Below are positions 41,851 through 51,389 of a stretch of DNA of 60,041 nucleotides, piece after piece. Numbering within the stretch: position 1 is the first letter of the stretch; the number at the start of each line of letters is the position of its first letter. The notes under the pieces were generated by a model. It was not told where the DNA came from, searched no databases, and worked only from the letters and a program-made list of their open reading frames with translations. The stretch is taken from assembly GCF_014842255.1 (NCBI RefSeq), contig NZ_JACYVH010000012.1, forward strand, positions 1 to 60,041, given 5' to 3'. The translations under genes were made by a program, and so were the position numbers. The DNA comes from Frigoribacterium sp. CFBP 13712. GTDB taxonomy: Bacteria; Actinomycetota; Actinomycetes; Actinomycetales; Microbacteriaceae.

Positions 41851-42975
41851 GTGCCGACTATTAAGGAGAGCCCCTTCAGTTGGCTCCCCAATCACCAGCT
41901 CCATGTTCTGGCGTCACTGGGCTACGTCGACGACCTCCTCGACGATGCCGCCAGGCTGCTTCGCGATCACTCACGGGCCGGAGCATTCGTCCTCGAATCC
42001 GTCATGGACGGTTCGGCTAGCGAAGTGCGAATCGCGGGTTTGCGCCCTATCCCACCTGCCGTCAGTCGATTGACGGCCGATACTTTGAACAATCTTCGCA
42101 ACGTCCTTGAGCACACCCTGTTCGCGGCCGTCGAGCATGATCTCGGCCGAACTATGACTACACAGGAAGCTCGATCGATCGAGGTGCCTGCCGCAGGGAC
42201 CGAAGCAGCCTTCAATGCTTGGCTGAATGACAAGCGTCGCTTATCGCTACCTCCCTTGTGCAATGGCAGCCCATTGGCCGAGGCTCTGCGTCAGCTTCAA
42301 CCGTTTACATGGCAGGGTGAAGATACCTCCCCGCTGCAGTTGATCGTGGAGCACACGAATGCGTCGAAGCACCGGGCTCCCGCCGTGGCGCAGACCCAAC
42401 TTGGAGAGGTGACACCGGACCTTCGGGTTCCCGGACTTGTTATTCCGCCCCCCACGGGTCAGCCCGCAGCCGTTGGTGACCTGGTCGCCTCCGGGCCGCA
42501 AGGCACTCACGTTGGTCTCGACGTCTGGCCCACAGTCACGATTCGCCGTCCAGCTTCCGGGCAGTGGAAAGTCCTTCAGCTTGAACTCTCCTACATCGAA
42601 GAATGGGTACGCCTCATCGCGCTACCGGCGCTCTTGGGGCTCAAGCCGAACGAGGTCCTCCGTGCAACAACGGACGTCCGCGCGGAAGTCGACAACCTCC
42701 GCGAAGCCGCTGCTGTCGCAACCGACGATCCAGCGCTGACCCGCAACACCCGCATCCTGGTGGCGGAGGGGGTCATGCGTCCGGGAATGCTTGACCTCCT
42801 GCTTCCAGTATGTAGGAGCCGAAAGGAGCGCGCTGCGGTCCGATCGTGGGTGGACTCACAAACCGATGAACAGATCATCACGAGACATGATCGGCTTAGC
42901 AGGGCAGCCACGGACGAGGCAAGGGCCAGAGAGGCCTGTAGGCAGCTCGTACGAATTGCCGTACGCCGGGCCTAA
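41851..42975 (+). CDS. Unknown protein with possible HEPN-type Rx4H motif
   Basis: A 374-residue helical protein. LNNLRNVLEHTLFAAVEH contains R83-x4-H88, the spacing of HEPN ribonuclease motifs, and a later TNASKHR resembles the Asn-Lys-His-Arg motif seen in proteins of this general type. This is motif-level evidence only. No signal peptide or TM. GTG 41851 fits the leaderless rule exactly. If HEPN-like, it could be an orphan RNA-targeting defence or toxin protein. Confidence 0.55.
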   Translation: MPTIKESPFSWLPNHQLHVLASLGYVDDLLDDAARLLRDHSRAGAFVLESVMDGSASEVRIAGLRPIPPAVSRLTADTLNNLRNVLEHTLFAAVEHDLGRTMTTQEARSIEVPAAGTEAAFNAWLNDKRRLSLPPLCNGSPLAEALRQLQPFTWQGEDTSPLQLIVEHTNASKHRAPAVAQTQLGEVTPDLRVPGLVIPPPTGQPAAVGDLVASGPQGTHVGLDVWPTVTIRRPASGQWKVLQLELSYIEEWVRLIALPALLGLKPNEVLRATTDVRAEVDNLREAAAVATDDPALTRNTRILVAEGVMRPGMLDLLLPVCRSRKERAAVRSWVDSQTDEQIITRHDRLSRAATDEARAREACRQLVRIAVRRA

Positions 42976-43210
42976 GGAGCGACCTTCTCCCTTCTCGGCC
43001 ACTCGACCGCATAAGCAAAAGAGGAACCCTGGGCGCGCACGCTCGTAAGCCATGGGGCGTGCCTTCGACGATCGCGCCGGCAGCACGAAGTCTGTATCAA
43101 GCAGTACTTGACCATCAAGCGGCGGACGCTCACGCCGGTAAGTCTGGGGATGTGACTCTGGTCGGTCGAGCGATACGCAGGCCTTTCGTGGGGCGATGTA
43201 CTTCGCGTAG

Positions 43211-43717
43211 TCAAGATATGAAGCGTGCGATCAGCGCGTGCCAGGCTGAGATGTCGTTTGCGAGTCGCCAGGCCCGGCCTTGTCTCATGAGGCGTCCATC
43301 CGACAATCTCCGGGCCCATCGTGCGCCGTCCTTGCTGATGAAGAAGATAAAGAGGCGTTCTCGGCCTATATGTTTTTGGAGCGCCACCTCCTTCGTGTAC
43401 GTCGCTCCGGGATTGATCGTCGTCGGTCCGCTGGCATCGACCGTCAGTACTTCGTCGATGTAGGTGCCCTCATCGATCTTCGAAAACAGGCTTACAGCGT
43501 GAAGCGGCGTGGAAGATCCGTTGAAGACGCTCACTGAGATGAACCTGCGACTCCTGTCGGTCTCCAACGTCGTCCGGCCTGTAGTCCAGGCGCTCACCGC
43601 CCTGGCGTCAGCTTCCGCTGCCCGTTTCCTGTCGGTCACGAGGACTACTAGAGCTGCGGCGAATGCGCCGACGGTTCCTATGGCGCTAAACCAATCGGCT
43701 GCGCTGCTGGGCTCCAT
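43211..43717 (-). CDS. Membrane-anchored protein, unknown function
   Basis: A 168-residue protein with one N-terminal membrane helix (about 8-27, WFSAIGTVGAFAAALVVLV), a short charged stretch and a beta-rich domain (RFISVSVFNGSSTPLHAVSL). ATG 43717 is chosen because GGAGG lies 8 nt before it; a GTG at 43726 overlaps that SD. No family recognised. Resembles in layout the gene at 45809, which also starts with a TM and has a similar beta-rich domain. Confidence 0.65.
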   Translation of the reverse strand: MEPSSAADWFSAIGTVGAFAAALVVLVTDRKRAAEADARAVSAWTTGRTTLETDRSRRFISVSVFNGSSTPLHAVSLFSKIDEGTYIDEVLTVDASGPTTINPGATYTKEVALQKHIGRERLFIFFISKDGARWARRLSDGRLMRQGRAWRLANDISAWHALIARFIS

Positions 43718-43759
43718 GTCAAGCACCTCCTAGTGGCAGCGCGCAAGCGGTCCCGTAGC

Positions 43760-44347
43760 TCACTTGGTGGACAGGAGAGCTTCTACCTCGCGCGCGACGG
43801 TCAGAAGCGCGTCCCAGTCGTACCCGGCAGGTTCGCCGGGGCTAAGGAACTTGACTCTGATTCGAAGCGGCTCTTCCGTCTCAGTGAGCAAGGTGTTGCC
43901 GGAAGCGACCGCAAGTGCACCTTGCGCATCGAGCAGTGTCGCGGCTCCGGACATGTCGCGCGCTTCGAGCTGTCGAATCGACGCCGCGACCGTCTTCGCG
44001 ACGGCCTTGCGGGTGCTTGCGTCCATGTTCATGGCTCCCCGCTCACGTGCGAGCGAGTGAAGGCCGGCAAGGAACTCTGCGGCCTCGATGTAGAGAGCAT
44101 CGTCGCGTCGCGCGACGCGGGTGAATCGGTTGGCTTCGATCTCCACCAGTCCATACGTCTGAAGTTGAGCGATTGCCTCACGTACGGGTGTGCGAGAAAC
44201 ACCGAGCCATTTGGTCAACTCGTCGTCATTCAAGCGTTCACCGGGCTCGAGGGTGCCGTCGACGATTGAGGCGAGCAGCTTTTCGAACACCACGTCTCGA
44301 AGCAGGCGCCGTGGTGTCTCAACAGAGTCAGAAGTCGGAATCGGCAT
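43760..44347 (-). CDS. GntR-family transcriptional regulator
   Basis: A 195-residue regulator. The N-terminal winged helix (about 15-75) reads LRDVVFEKLLASIVDGTLEP then GERLNDDELTKWLGVSRTPV and REAIAQLQTYGLVEI, the GntR signature. The C-terminal part is a short helical ligand domain of FadR/FCD type. ATG 44347 lies 7 nt after a TATACT box embedded in GTATATAC, a GntR-like operator, so it probably represses itself. Confidence 0.85.
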   Translation of the reverse strand: MPIPTSDSVETPRRLLRDVVFEKLLASIVDGTLEPGERLNDDELTKWLGVSRTPVREAIAQLQTYGLVEIEANRFTRVARRDDALYIEAAEFLAGLHSLARERGAMNMDASTRKAVAKTVAASIRQLEARDMSGAATLLDAQGALAVASGNTLLTETEEPLRIRVKFLSPGEPAGYDWDALLTVAREVEALLSTK

Positions 44348-44354
44348 GTTACCC

Positions 44355-44363
44355 AGTATATAC
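44355..44363 (-). promoter_or_regulatory. gntR -10 box overlapping GTATATAC palindrome
   Basis: Minus-strand TATACT (44355-44360), 7 nt before the start, overlaps GTATATAC (44356-44363), close to the GT-N-TA-N-AC core of GntR-family operators. Suggests autorepression. Confidence 0.5.
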
Positions 44364-44639
44364 CAGTACACCTTTGCTCGACGGGCAAAGTGCTAGGACA
44401 GCGGCCCTAGGGCTCAAGAGCATAAATTATCGCCGATGTCGTCGTCGATCTCGCCAGGGTCGAAGGGTCAGGTCGCATCGCAGCCTTCGGGTGCGCTGGG
44501 GTACCTGCGTGTCCTGAAAAGTCGGCTTGGCAACTCCGTATCAGCAGGAGTGCGGTCCATCACGGATACCCCTCATTCCAGGAGGTCACGCAGCCTCGCA
44601 CCAGGCATGGTCGAGGTCGTTACGCCGCCTCGAGACCCT

Positions 44640-45707
44640 CTAGCGGGGGCGCGTGTTCATCGACGTTGGCGCCTCGGCCGTCAGCCACTCGTTCAATATG
44701 AGCGCCGTCGTCGCGCAGAGGTCCTCGAGTTCGTCGAGACGGTGCGGCGTCGATTTCACACCGAGAGCCCAGCCGTCCCCGTCGGTATAGCCCTTAACGA
44801 GCCAGCGTTCGGCGTCGAGATGTTCGTCCGCGACCATGATTTTGTTGTCGAGAGGCGCGTTCGGCGACGTCCTACGTGCGTCCACTGAGCGGCGTGGCGC
44901 GGCGCGGCGGCTGACTGTAAGCGCCGCGAGGCGGTCGTCTGTAAGTACCGTCCCCCGGAGGGTTGCGAGATGCCTCGCCCAGACAGGTGCCGTGCTTCCA
45001 CCATCGTCGGGGAAGTCCTTGTGCTCTGAGTCGGTCCGAATCTCGATGCCGATGCTGTATTCGAGACGTAGATCGTCGGCATCGGCAGGCATACCCCGTC
45101 CCGCGACCTGGATCTGACCGCGGATCTCCCGCTCGGACGGAAGCTTCGGCGAGCGGAACTCGATCGACGGATTTCCGTTCCCGTTCCGTTCCACGTGTAC
45201 CCGCCATTCGGGATTGTCGAGGTGGCGCCCGAGGTCTACGTCCGTGAATAGCCGTTCGACTCGTCGTTTTGTCAGCGGCATGGCGTCGATGTCGGCCTGC
45301 GTGATCCGCGAGGCCCGGAACGAGCCGAGGACCTTCGCCCAAGCTAGGACGCGCAGGTCGGGGAACTGCGGGGCGTCAGTAACCTCCGGGAGAATCACGA
45401 CCAGATGGCCGCCGCCGTGTTCATCGAGCGCCCGCAGCTCTTTTCTGACCTGCGCTGCGGTCAGTTCGTGGTCGAACTTGGACTCGATCCCCACGATCGT
45501 CGAACGGTCTCCGACGGCGAAGGTCAGGAGGAGGTCGATGTCCCCGAGGCCTTCGCACCGCACCGACACGAACTTGCCGAGACCTCCATCGCCCAGGTCG
45601 AGTGTCTGCTCCAAGAGCGTGGTGAACGCCACGGGATCGTGCCTGATCTCTGCTGCAAGCGCCCGATTCGCCATGGTCTCGGTCGTGTACACAATGCTCA
45701 TTGTCAT
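44640..45707 (-). CDS. PD-(D/E)XK nuclease superfamily-like protein
   Basis: A 355-residue protein. The N-terminal part has GLGDIDLLLTF (D56, D58) and VGIESKFDHELT (E75, K77) followed by a Gln-containing helix and GGGHLVVILPEV, matching the D-x(n)-E-x-K core of PD-(D/E)XK enzymes that act on DNA or RNA. The C-terminal 200 residues are of unknown fold. ATG 45707 follows GAGGGGG. A nuclease in an accessory region suggests a defence role; it has no methylase beside it. Confidence 0.6.
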   Translation of the reverse strand: MTMSIVYTTETMANRALAAEIRHDPVAFTTLLEQTLDLGDGGLGKFVSVRCEGLGDIDLLLTFAVGDRSTIVGIESKFDHELTAAQVRKELRALDEHGGGHLVVILPEVTDAPQFPDLRVLAWAKVLGSFRASRITQADIDAMPLTKRRVERLFTDVDLGRHLDNPEWRVHVERNGNGNPSIEFRSPKLPSEREIRGQIQVAGRGMPADADDLRLEYSIGIEIRTDSEHKDFPDDGGSTAPVWARHLATLRGTVLTDDRLAALTVSRRAAPRRSVDARRTSPNAPLDNKIMVADEHLDAERWLVKGYTDGDGWALGVKSTPHRLDELEDLCATTALILNEWLTAEAPTSMNTRPR

Positions 45708-45808
45708 TCCCCCTCGTCATCGCCGGGAGAGACGTCCCCCGCCCCGGATGCCACAACCATCGTGGCGATGACAGTCAAGCAGATCGGCAAGTCCAAAAAT
45801 CGTGACCA

Positions 45809-46468
45809 TCAAATCTCGCGGCGAAACCGGTAGGTCACTTGGGCCGCAATCGACTTTGTGCGCATGCAATGAGGATTGAGGCGCTTGGCGGAGTCGGGGT
45901 TGGAGTCTGCGGTCAGCACCCGATCCTTTGGGTCGTATGCGTGATGCTTCACAACTGTGACCGAAAAGATTGAAGAGACCGCCGTCACGCGGATGTATAG
46001 CTTGGCGTCGAGTTCAATCAGCACATCTTCGAGATGCTTACTTCTCGGAGCCGACCGGTGGGAAAGGTGTCGCTTCCAATTGACCTCATTCATCAGCAGG
46101 CGTGGAGCAGGGCGCCATGATTTAGAACGACGCGCATTGGTCCAGGTGTCTCGGGAGAGGGGGATCGGAACGGACGTTCCACGGCTCCCACTGACGATGA
46201 GTAAGGCTTCGGTTCGGAGACTTAGGATCGGGATTATTCCAGAGTTACGTATTCGCACGCCATAACGGGTATCTTTCACTCGGCGTGTGACTTGGATGTT
46301 TGGATCAAACGCGAACCGTGGCCGGGCAACCGCATAGACAAGGAGGATTGCGCCGAGAGTAGAAGAGATCCTCACCCCCAAATCGATCAACAGTTTTATG
46401 TCCAGATCTCGTCCATTATGTGACCCCTCGGTGGGCGACGTCGTGTTGGTCGCTGATGGTGCAAACAT
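45809..46468 (-). CDS. Membrane-anchored protein, unknown function
   Basis: A 219-residue protein with one membrane helix (about 33-50, SSTLGAILLVYAVARP) and a basic, beta-rich domain afterward (YGVRIRNSGIIPILSL; LYIRVTAVSSIFSVTVVKHH). Overall layout is like the gene at 43211. No family recognised. Adjacent to, and same strand as, the nuclease-like gene, separated by 101 bp. Confidence 0.55.
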   Translation of the reverse strand: MFAPSATNTTSPTEGSHNGRDLDIKLLIDLGVRISSTLGAILLVYAVARPRFAFDPNIQVTRRVKDTRYGVRIRNSGIIPILSLRTEALLIVSGSRGTSVPIPLSRDTWTNARRSKSWRPAPRLLMNEVNWKRHLSHRSAPRSKHLEDVLIELDAKLYIRVTAVSSIFSVTVVKHHAYDPKDRVLTADSNPDSAKRLNPHCMRTKSIAAQVTYRFRREI

Positions 46469-48100
46469 AGGCCAGAGAGACGGGCAACTGACTCCTACCG
46501 ACTAGTGGTGAGTCGCGGCTTCGTGGGCACCTGTATGGACACGATCGGTTGCGGGGAAAGAGGCCGAGGGATTCGATCGGCGTGTCGTTAACGTCGGCCG
46601 GTCCGAAACTAGATTTTCAATCGGGTCGGTTTTAGAACTGACAGCGGTGCCCGGCTACCTCTGCGCGTGGCAGGCCCTCGTCATGGACAAGGACCTCGGT
46701 ACGGACCCCATAAAGGGGCACATTCATGCGGCGATCGGCAGAACCATTTTCGGCGCGATAATGATCGTCGCGTTCGCTCCTGTCGCGAGCTTTACTGACT
46801 TTGCTTGGCTCAGCGGCGGCGACTTCTTCTTGATCTGGGGCGGTCGGGCGGTCTAGCTCGTCAGGAAGCAGCGGCGCAATTCTGGCTAGCAATTAGAGCG
46901 TCCGATAGACGGTCGTTCATCGGGACACTCTTCGCGACCGTGTCTGGCCGGGTGAGGTAACCCGCTTACCGCTAGGCGGCCCAACAGCCTGGGATGATAA
47001 CCACTCTCGCGTTTCGCTCGGATGCGTTGGCCTTGCAGGAGAAGCACCTCGCAACTGAGTCTCCCAGCAGCTCCTCCGCCTTGCTCACCACGGGGTCCGT
47101 ACCCGCGGCGAGGGAGTCAACAAAGGCTGGCATCGATCACGGTAGTTGTTGCACGAGGTCGCCTGCGCTCCCTGCGAGAGTTCCCGGTAGCCCCAACATC
47201 TGTCGAGATGAGTTGACGTGGCCGCGCGCTCGAGCGCCGCGGCAAAGCGGTGTTCGACCCCGGCCGGTAAGAAGCTGTGGTGTCCTCTCACAAACTCGCC
47301 GAGCAGCTTCATAACCCGCATAGTCTCCACTGCTGGGACACCCAAGTCTCCCGCCCCTTTAAAGGCCCGCCTGCGCGCATCGCAATTCGATTCCGGCACC
47401 ACTTCTTCTCTCGCGAGCAAGCGCTGACGACGGGCATCCGGCGCACGCACCTGACGGATGGGGGCGGGCAGAGACCGCCAAATGCTCAGACCCGCGACAG
47501 GCGCGTTGCCCTGTAGACGGTCCGCCACTTCTTGCTACGACGCGGTGAGGTGCTAGCCGCTCGTTCGTCGTCACTGGCACCATGAACCGGCACACGACCC
47601 AGCGCGATCTCCTGTCCGTCAGTGGCGGTGATAACTGCTGAGCTGGAGCGACAGACCCCTGACGAGTTCATCCGGTCGATCGCCCACCGTGCAGAGAGTC
47701 TGCTTTCGCCCCCCAGCCCTGTTCGCCGCGGCTGTTCCATTAGGCAGTCCCATGGGCCCAGGGAAGCGCTTCCCGGACGAGTCGCAGTGCACGCTCATCG
47801 TTCAAAGAGAAGTCAGCAGGTGATGCTCACCGAACACATCACAGCGACCTGGATGCATGCCGCCTCTTTTTATGCAGCACCGACAACGGGGATGGGGAGA
47901 TCCGTCTCACTGGCCGATCCTTCATCGAGATCGGTCCCGGACTGGTCTATCGAGACGTCTCGAGCCGAGTGGCCGCGGGGGGACAGGTTTACGCGCGCCG
48001 TCGTTCGGTGATCGATGGTGAGTGGAAGTGACTTCGCCTTAACAGGTCAACAGCACTGGTGTCCTGGCCTCACGAGCCGGGGTTCGAAGGTTGATTGACT
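46469..48100. other. Gene-poor stretch
   Basis: About 1.6 kb with short open frames on both strands but none with a start signal and family. It contains the left 34-bp repeat (46895-46928). Probably decayed sequence around a recombination site. Confidence 0.45.
46895..46928 (+). repeat. 34-bp direct repeat, left copy
   Basis: Identical to 55846-55879 at 33 of 34 positions, same orientation, 8.95 kb apart. It has partly complementary ends (GTCCGAT ... ATCGGGACAC), as expected for a serine recombinase crossover site. Confidence 0.85.
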
Positions 48101-48106
48101 TACAGT
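48101..48106 (+). promoter_or_regulatory. -10 box of ccsB
   Basis: TACAGT with a 6-nt spacer to GTG 48113. Confidence 0.5.
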
Positions 48107-48112
48107 TGGCTC

Positions 48113-49135
48113 GTGACCACTGTCGAGATGTCTACCTACTGCCTCTACGCGGCATACTCCGCGATGGTGATATATGTAATTGCATTCATATCGTTTGCCC
48201 TGGATCTGGCAAAGAGATCCGGCGAGGCTCGTCTCGCCGAGTCGGCCGCTCCCCAGGCGGAGCCTGCGGACGCCGGGCCCCAGCGGGCACACACTGTCTC
48301 AATCGGAGCTGGTGCGAGTGGTTCCGTCACCGTTTTGCAGCGTACGGATGACGACGTCCCCAAGCAGCGTCGACGCAAGGGATCGGCCTTCGAGCGTGTG
48401 GGCATGTCCATGACTGTCCTCGGCTTGATCGTCCACACCTTTGCGACCGTGCTCCGAGGTATTGCCGCGGACCGCGTGCCGTGGGCAAACATGTTCGAGT
48501 TCAGCTTGACCGGAACCGCCCTCATCGTCGGCGTCTTCCTGCTCATCAACATCTTCGTAAACGTCCGATACCTCGGCGCCTACATCATGGGCCTGACGGT
48601 GCTGCTCCTGGGTGTCGCTGTTGTGAACTACTACGTACCCGTCAGCCCGTTGATCCCCGCCCTGCAGTCGTACTGGCTCGTCATCCATGTCTTCGTCGCG
48701 TGCCTCGGAACAGCGTTCTTCGCGCTTGCGGGCGGCCTGTCCATCGTGCAGCTCATCCAGACTCGACGCGAAGCAACACAGAGCACGCGGCTCAGGCTCC
48801 TCGATACCCTCCCCAACTCGACACGTCTCGAGGACCTTGCCTACCGACTGGCCCTGTTCGGCTTTGTCATGTGGACCTTCACCCTCATCGCAGGCGCTAT
48901 CTGGGCGGAACGCGCCTGGGGCCGGTACTGGGGATGGGACACGAAGGAGACGTGGACATTTATCATCTGGGTTGTCTACGCCGGCTACATCCATGCACGT
49001 GCTACCCGAGGCTGGCGCGGAACCCGCTCCGCCTACCTCTCTCTTGTCGGCCTAGCGGCCGTGATGTTCAACTTCGGCGTCGTGAACGTATTCTTCAACG
49101 GCTTGCACTCATACTCAGGACTTCCCGGGCAGTAG
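48113..49135 (+). CDS. ccsB: Cytochrome c biogenesis protein CcsB (CcsA/ResC-type)
   Basis: System II haem lyase subunit: delivers haem to apocytochrome c at the outer side of the membrane, together with ResB. The 340 residues contain about eight membrane helices and the family's tryptophan-rich WWD loop, WGRYWGWDTKETWTF, near residue 270, with conserved histidines in VIHVFVA and the C-terminal region. GTG 48113 fits the leaderless rule; TTG 48095 would be an alternative. No resA, ccdA or resB is beside it, unlike the usual operon. Confidence 0.92.
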   Translation: MTTVEMSTYCLYAAYSAMVIYVIAFISFALDLAKRSGEARLAESAAPQAEPADAGPQRAHTVSIGAGASGSVTVLQRTDDDVPKQRRRKGSAFERVGMSMTVLGLIVHTFATVLRGIAADRVPWANMFEFSLTGTALIVGVFLLINIFVNVRYLGAYIMGLTVLLLGVAVVNYYVPVSPLIPALQSYWLVIHVFVACLGTAFFALAGGLSIVQLIQTRREATQSTRLRLLDTLPNSTRLEDLAYRLALFGFVMWTFTLIAGAIWAERAWGRYWGWDTKETWTFIIWVVYAGYIHARATRGWRGTRSAYLSLVGLAAVMFNFGVVNVFFNGLHSYSGLPGQ

Positions 49136-49261
49136 ACCCCACGCGCAATTTGGGCGATGGGACCTCTTTCAGCTAGACGTAGTGGTCTGTATCTCGCTAG
49201 CATCCTGATGTCTGAGCATGCCTCGCCTGAGGCGTGCCGCTAGCAGTATTAGGGGATAACT

Positions 49262-49630
49262 ATGAAGATGAAGTTCAAGGCCATCGCAACAGTCGCCATC
49301 GTCACCGGCCTCTTCGGCGCCGGAGCCGCACCGGCGTTCGCTGACCAGGGGGCGTCGGTTGTCGGATCGCAGGCTTACTACAAGTCGTCCGGTTTCCAGC
49401 TCTCGGCCGAGGACACCCAGGCTGACAGCAAGTCCGCCCTGGCGCAGGTGAAGAACTCCGCAGGCACCATCCTCGGCAGCGTCACCAACGGTGCCGGCAA
49501 GGGCCAGGTCCGCTACGCGACCGTTGCTAACGTCTCCAAGGGGCAGACGATCTACATCCGCGCGGGCGTCAAGGACCAGAGCGCAAGCGGCGCCGCGAGC
49601 TGGGGCGCATGGAAGCAGACCACCGCGTAA
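49262..49630 (+). CDS. Small secreted protein, unknown function
   Basis: A 122-residue protein with a Sec signal peptide: basic start MKMKFK, hydrophobic core, and an AFA-DQ cleavage site near residue 28. The mature 94 residues have no cysteine and a repeated Gly/Ser/Ala, beta-like pattern (QAYYKSSGFQLSAEDTQA; TIYIRAGVKDQSASGAASWG). SD AGGGG is before ATG 49262. It is a single-gene unit with its own terminator. No family recognised. Confidence 0.75.
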   Translation: MKMKFKAIATVAIVTGLFGAGAAPAFADQGASVVGSQAYYKSSGFQLSAEDTQADSKSALAQVKNSAGTILGSVTNGAGKGQVRYATVANVSKGQTIYIRAGVKDQSASGAASWGAWKQTTA

Positions 49631-49669
49631 AGATGCGCCTCCTTCTCGCAGATGACTCTGTGAGGCAAC

Positions 49670-49709
49670 GCGACCGTGGCCAGCTGCAAGCTGGGCACGG
49701 TCGCTTTTT
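49670..49709 (+). terminator. Intrinsic terminator
   Basis: GCGACCGTG (49670-49678) pairs exactly with CACGGTCGC (49696-49704), with inner CAGCT/AGCTG pairing, followed by TTTTT. One of the few terminators here with a true T-run. Confidence 0.85.
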
Positions 49710-49814
49710 ATCTACCGAAATCAGGGCCCCTACTCGGGGGGCTGATATTCGGAGGCTGACTCCTGCCAGAGTGAGCGAACGAGGCACTGATGCCTCGATT
49801 AACCGGGGGGTGTC

Positions 49815-50891
49815 ATGAACGACAAAAAAGGTATGAAGTTCGCAGGACGACTGGCAGCAGTGGGGGTCGTTGCCACAGCACTAGTTGGCGGAGCTTTGCA
49901 GCCGGCGTTCGCAGCCGAGACTCCGTTGGGAACCGCCGACGCCAGCGGCGTCGTGGAGCAACTCGCGCCAGGCATCCTGGGCGAGACTTCGCACGACGCG
50001 GGCGTCAGCGTCGCCGAGACCCCTGCAACGGAAGGTATCTCGGTCGCTGTTGGCAGCGACGAGGCGATTAGTGAGCTGGACGACGCATCGTCTCCCGGCA
50101 TCACGTTCTCGGTCGACTATGCGACGAAGCAAGTCGGGACGGACTCAGGTCTCCAGATTCTTGAGACCACAAGCGAGAACGCTTCGGCGTACGTCCAACC
50201 TCTGGCCTCGGGTGTTCGCGTGCTCACCGCCATCGAGAGCGCAGAGGCGCCGAGCGAGTACTCGTACTCCTTCGACGTCCCCGCCGAAACTGTTCTGAAC
50301 GAAGGCGCGAACGGGTACTACCTCGAGAGTGGTGAAGATGTTCTCGGAGTTCTGGCGCATCCCTGGGCCGTTGATGCGGACGGACAGCAGCTGCCCACGT
50401 CGTTCACCTGGGAATCGGGCAAGCTCACGCAGCACGTCGATCTGTCCTCGCCCGCGATCGCTTTCCCGGTCTTGGCAGACCCTGCCTGGAGCTACACGTA
50501 CTCCTACGCGACCAAGAAGACGGCAGCCGCGAACAAAAACCTGCTGAAGGGCTGCTTCAGTTGCTACTTCCCGGTGTCCGGCGCACCCAAGGCCTTCCCG
50601 AAAGCGGGTCAGTTGCTGCCGCTTCGAGTCGGCCCCGGAAACTTCGAATGCAGGTTTAAGAGCGAGTTCTCCGGTACGAACTACTTCGGGTTCCAGTTCG
50701 ACGCCACCAAGAACCATGTCGACGGAGCTGGCTCGAACATTGTCTTCGAGTTCAGAACCGTCGGAGGGGTCAAGAAGCTCGTCGTGTCGGGATACATCGT
50801 CAACGACGCCTGGTGGGTCAAGAACAACGCCTACAAGGTTGGGGCGCTGAACAACTGGCAGACGTTCGCCAACCGCTTGAACGCCGCTTAG
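49815..50891 (+). CDS. Secreted protein, unknown function
   Basis: A 358-residue exported protein. Signal peptide about 1-33 ending AFA-AE. Residues 35-220 form a beta-rich region with acidic patches; FPVLADPAWSYTYSY near residue 220 recalls the segment found before C-terminal domains in many secreted actinobacterial proteins. The C-terminal 120 residues contain three cysteines (GCFSCYF, FECRF) and a compact domain ending NNWQTFANRLNAA. A four-helix membrane protein follows after 51 bp, suggesting an effector with its partner. No family recognised. Confidence 0.75.
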   Translation: MNDKKGMKFAGRLAAVGVVATALVGGALQPAFAAETPLGTADASGVVEQLAPGILGETSHDAGVSVAETPATEGISVAVGSDEAISELDDASSPGITFSVDYATKQVGTDSGLQILETTSENASAYVQPLASGVRVLTAIESAEAPSEYSYSFDVPAETVLNEGANGYYLESGEDVLGVLAHPWAVDADGQQLPTSFTWESGKLTQHVDLSSPAIAFPVLADPAWSYTYSYATKKTAAANKNLLKGCFSCYFPVSGAPKAFPKAGQLLPLRVGPGNFECRFKSEFSGTNYFGFQFDATKNHVDGAGSNIVFEFRTVGGVKKLVVSGYIVNDAWWVKNNAYKVGALNNWQTFANRLNAA

Positions 50892-50942
50892 CCCCCTAGG
50901 CTGACTATCAAGCCAACATCACAACAGAGGTAGGGCAGTCGC

Positions 50943-51359
50943 ATGGCAAGACCTGAAAGCACACAGGCCGGTTCCTTCCGCCTAGGCGTTCTCGCACTGG
51001 CGGTTGGGGCTATTGTCGGCGCCACCATCGGGTTCGTCGTCGCAGCACCAAGCGGGTTCGCGGTGTGGATCGCATCCGTTGCCGCCGTCGTAGGCGCACT
51101 CGGCGGGCTGGTCTGCCTCACCACCGGCGCTATCGCGTACCGTCTCACGCGAGGCCGCATCCAAGGTCGTGCGCGTCAGGCCATCGTCGCCGGGGCAGCC
51201 GCACTCGGGGCGACCTCCGTGCCTTCGGTCTTCCTTGTTGCGACGAACTCCTACGATGTTGGCTTTTTGACGCTGGCCTCGTTCGTTATCAGCGGCGCTA
51301 CGTCAGCCCTGCTCTATCCGCGTCTGCATCGCGTGTGCAACGCAGACGCGACGAGCTGA
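50943..51359 (+). CDS. Four-helix membrane protein paired with the secreted protein
   Basis: A 138-residue protein with four predicted membrane segments (about 13-33, 38-60, 78-95 and 103-122). Start ATG 50943 has AGAGGTAGGG before it. It lies 51 bp after the secreted protein, with a terminator after it, so both are likely one transcript. Size and topology fit an immunity protein, but that is inference. Confidence 0.7.
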   Translation: MARPESTQAGSFRLGVLALAVGAIVGATIGFVVAAPSGFAVWIASVAAVVGALGGLVCLTTGAIAYRLTRGRIQGRARQAIVAGAAALGATSVPSVFLVATNSYDVGFLTLASFVISGATSALLYPRLHRVCNADATS

Positions 51360-51389
51360 CGGGCGTTAGGGGCCAGTCATCTACTGGAG

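Noticed and set aside
41580-41864. 94-residue open frame before the 41851 gene
   Set aside because: Overlaps the promoter and start of that gene, has no SD and matches no family.
46647-46856. Possible 69-residue membrane protein
   Set aside because: Only one weak hydrophobic stretch, no SD, and lies in apparently decayed DNA next to the left 34-bp repeat.
47085-48011. Several frames of 80-150 residues on both strands
   Set aside because: None has start signals, clear codon bias or recognisable motifs; treated as non-coding or decayed.
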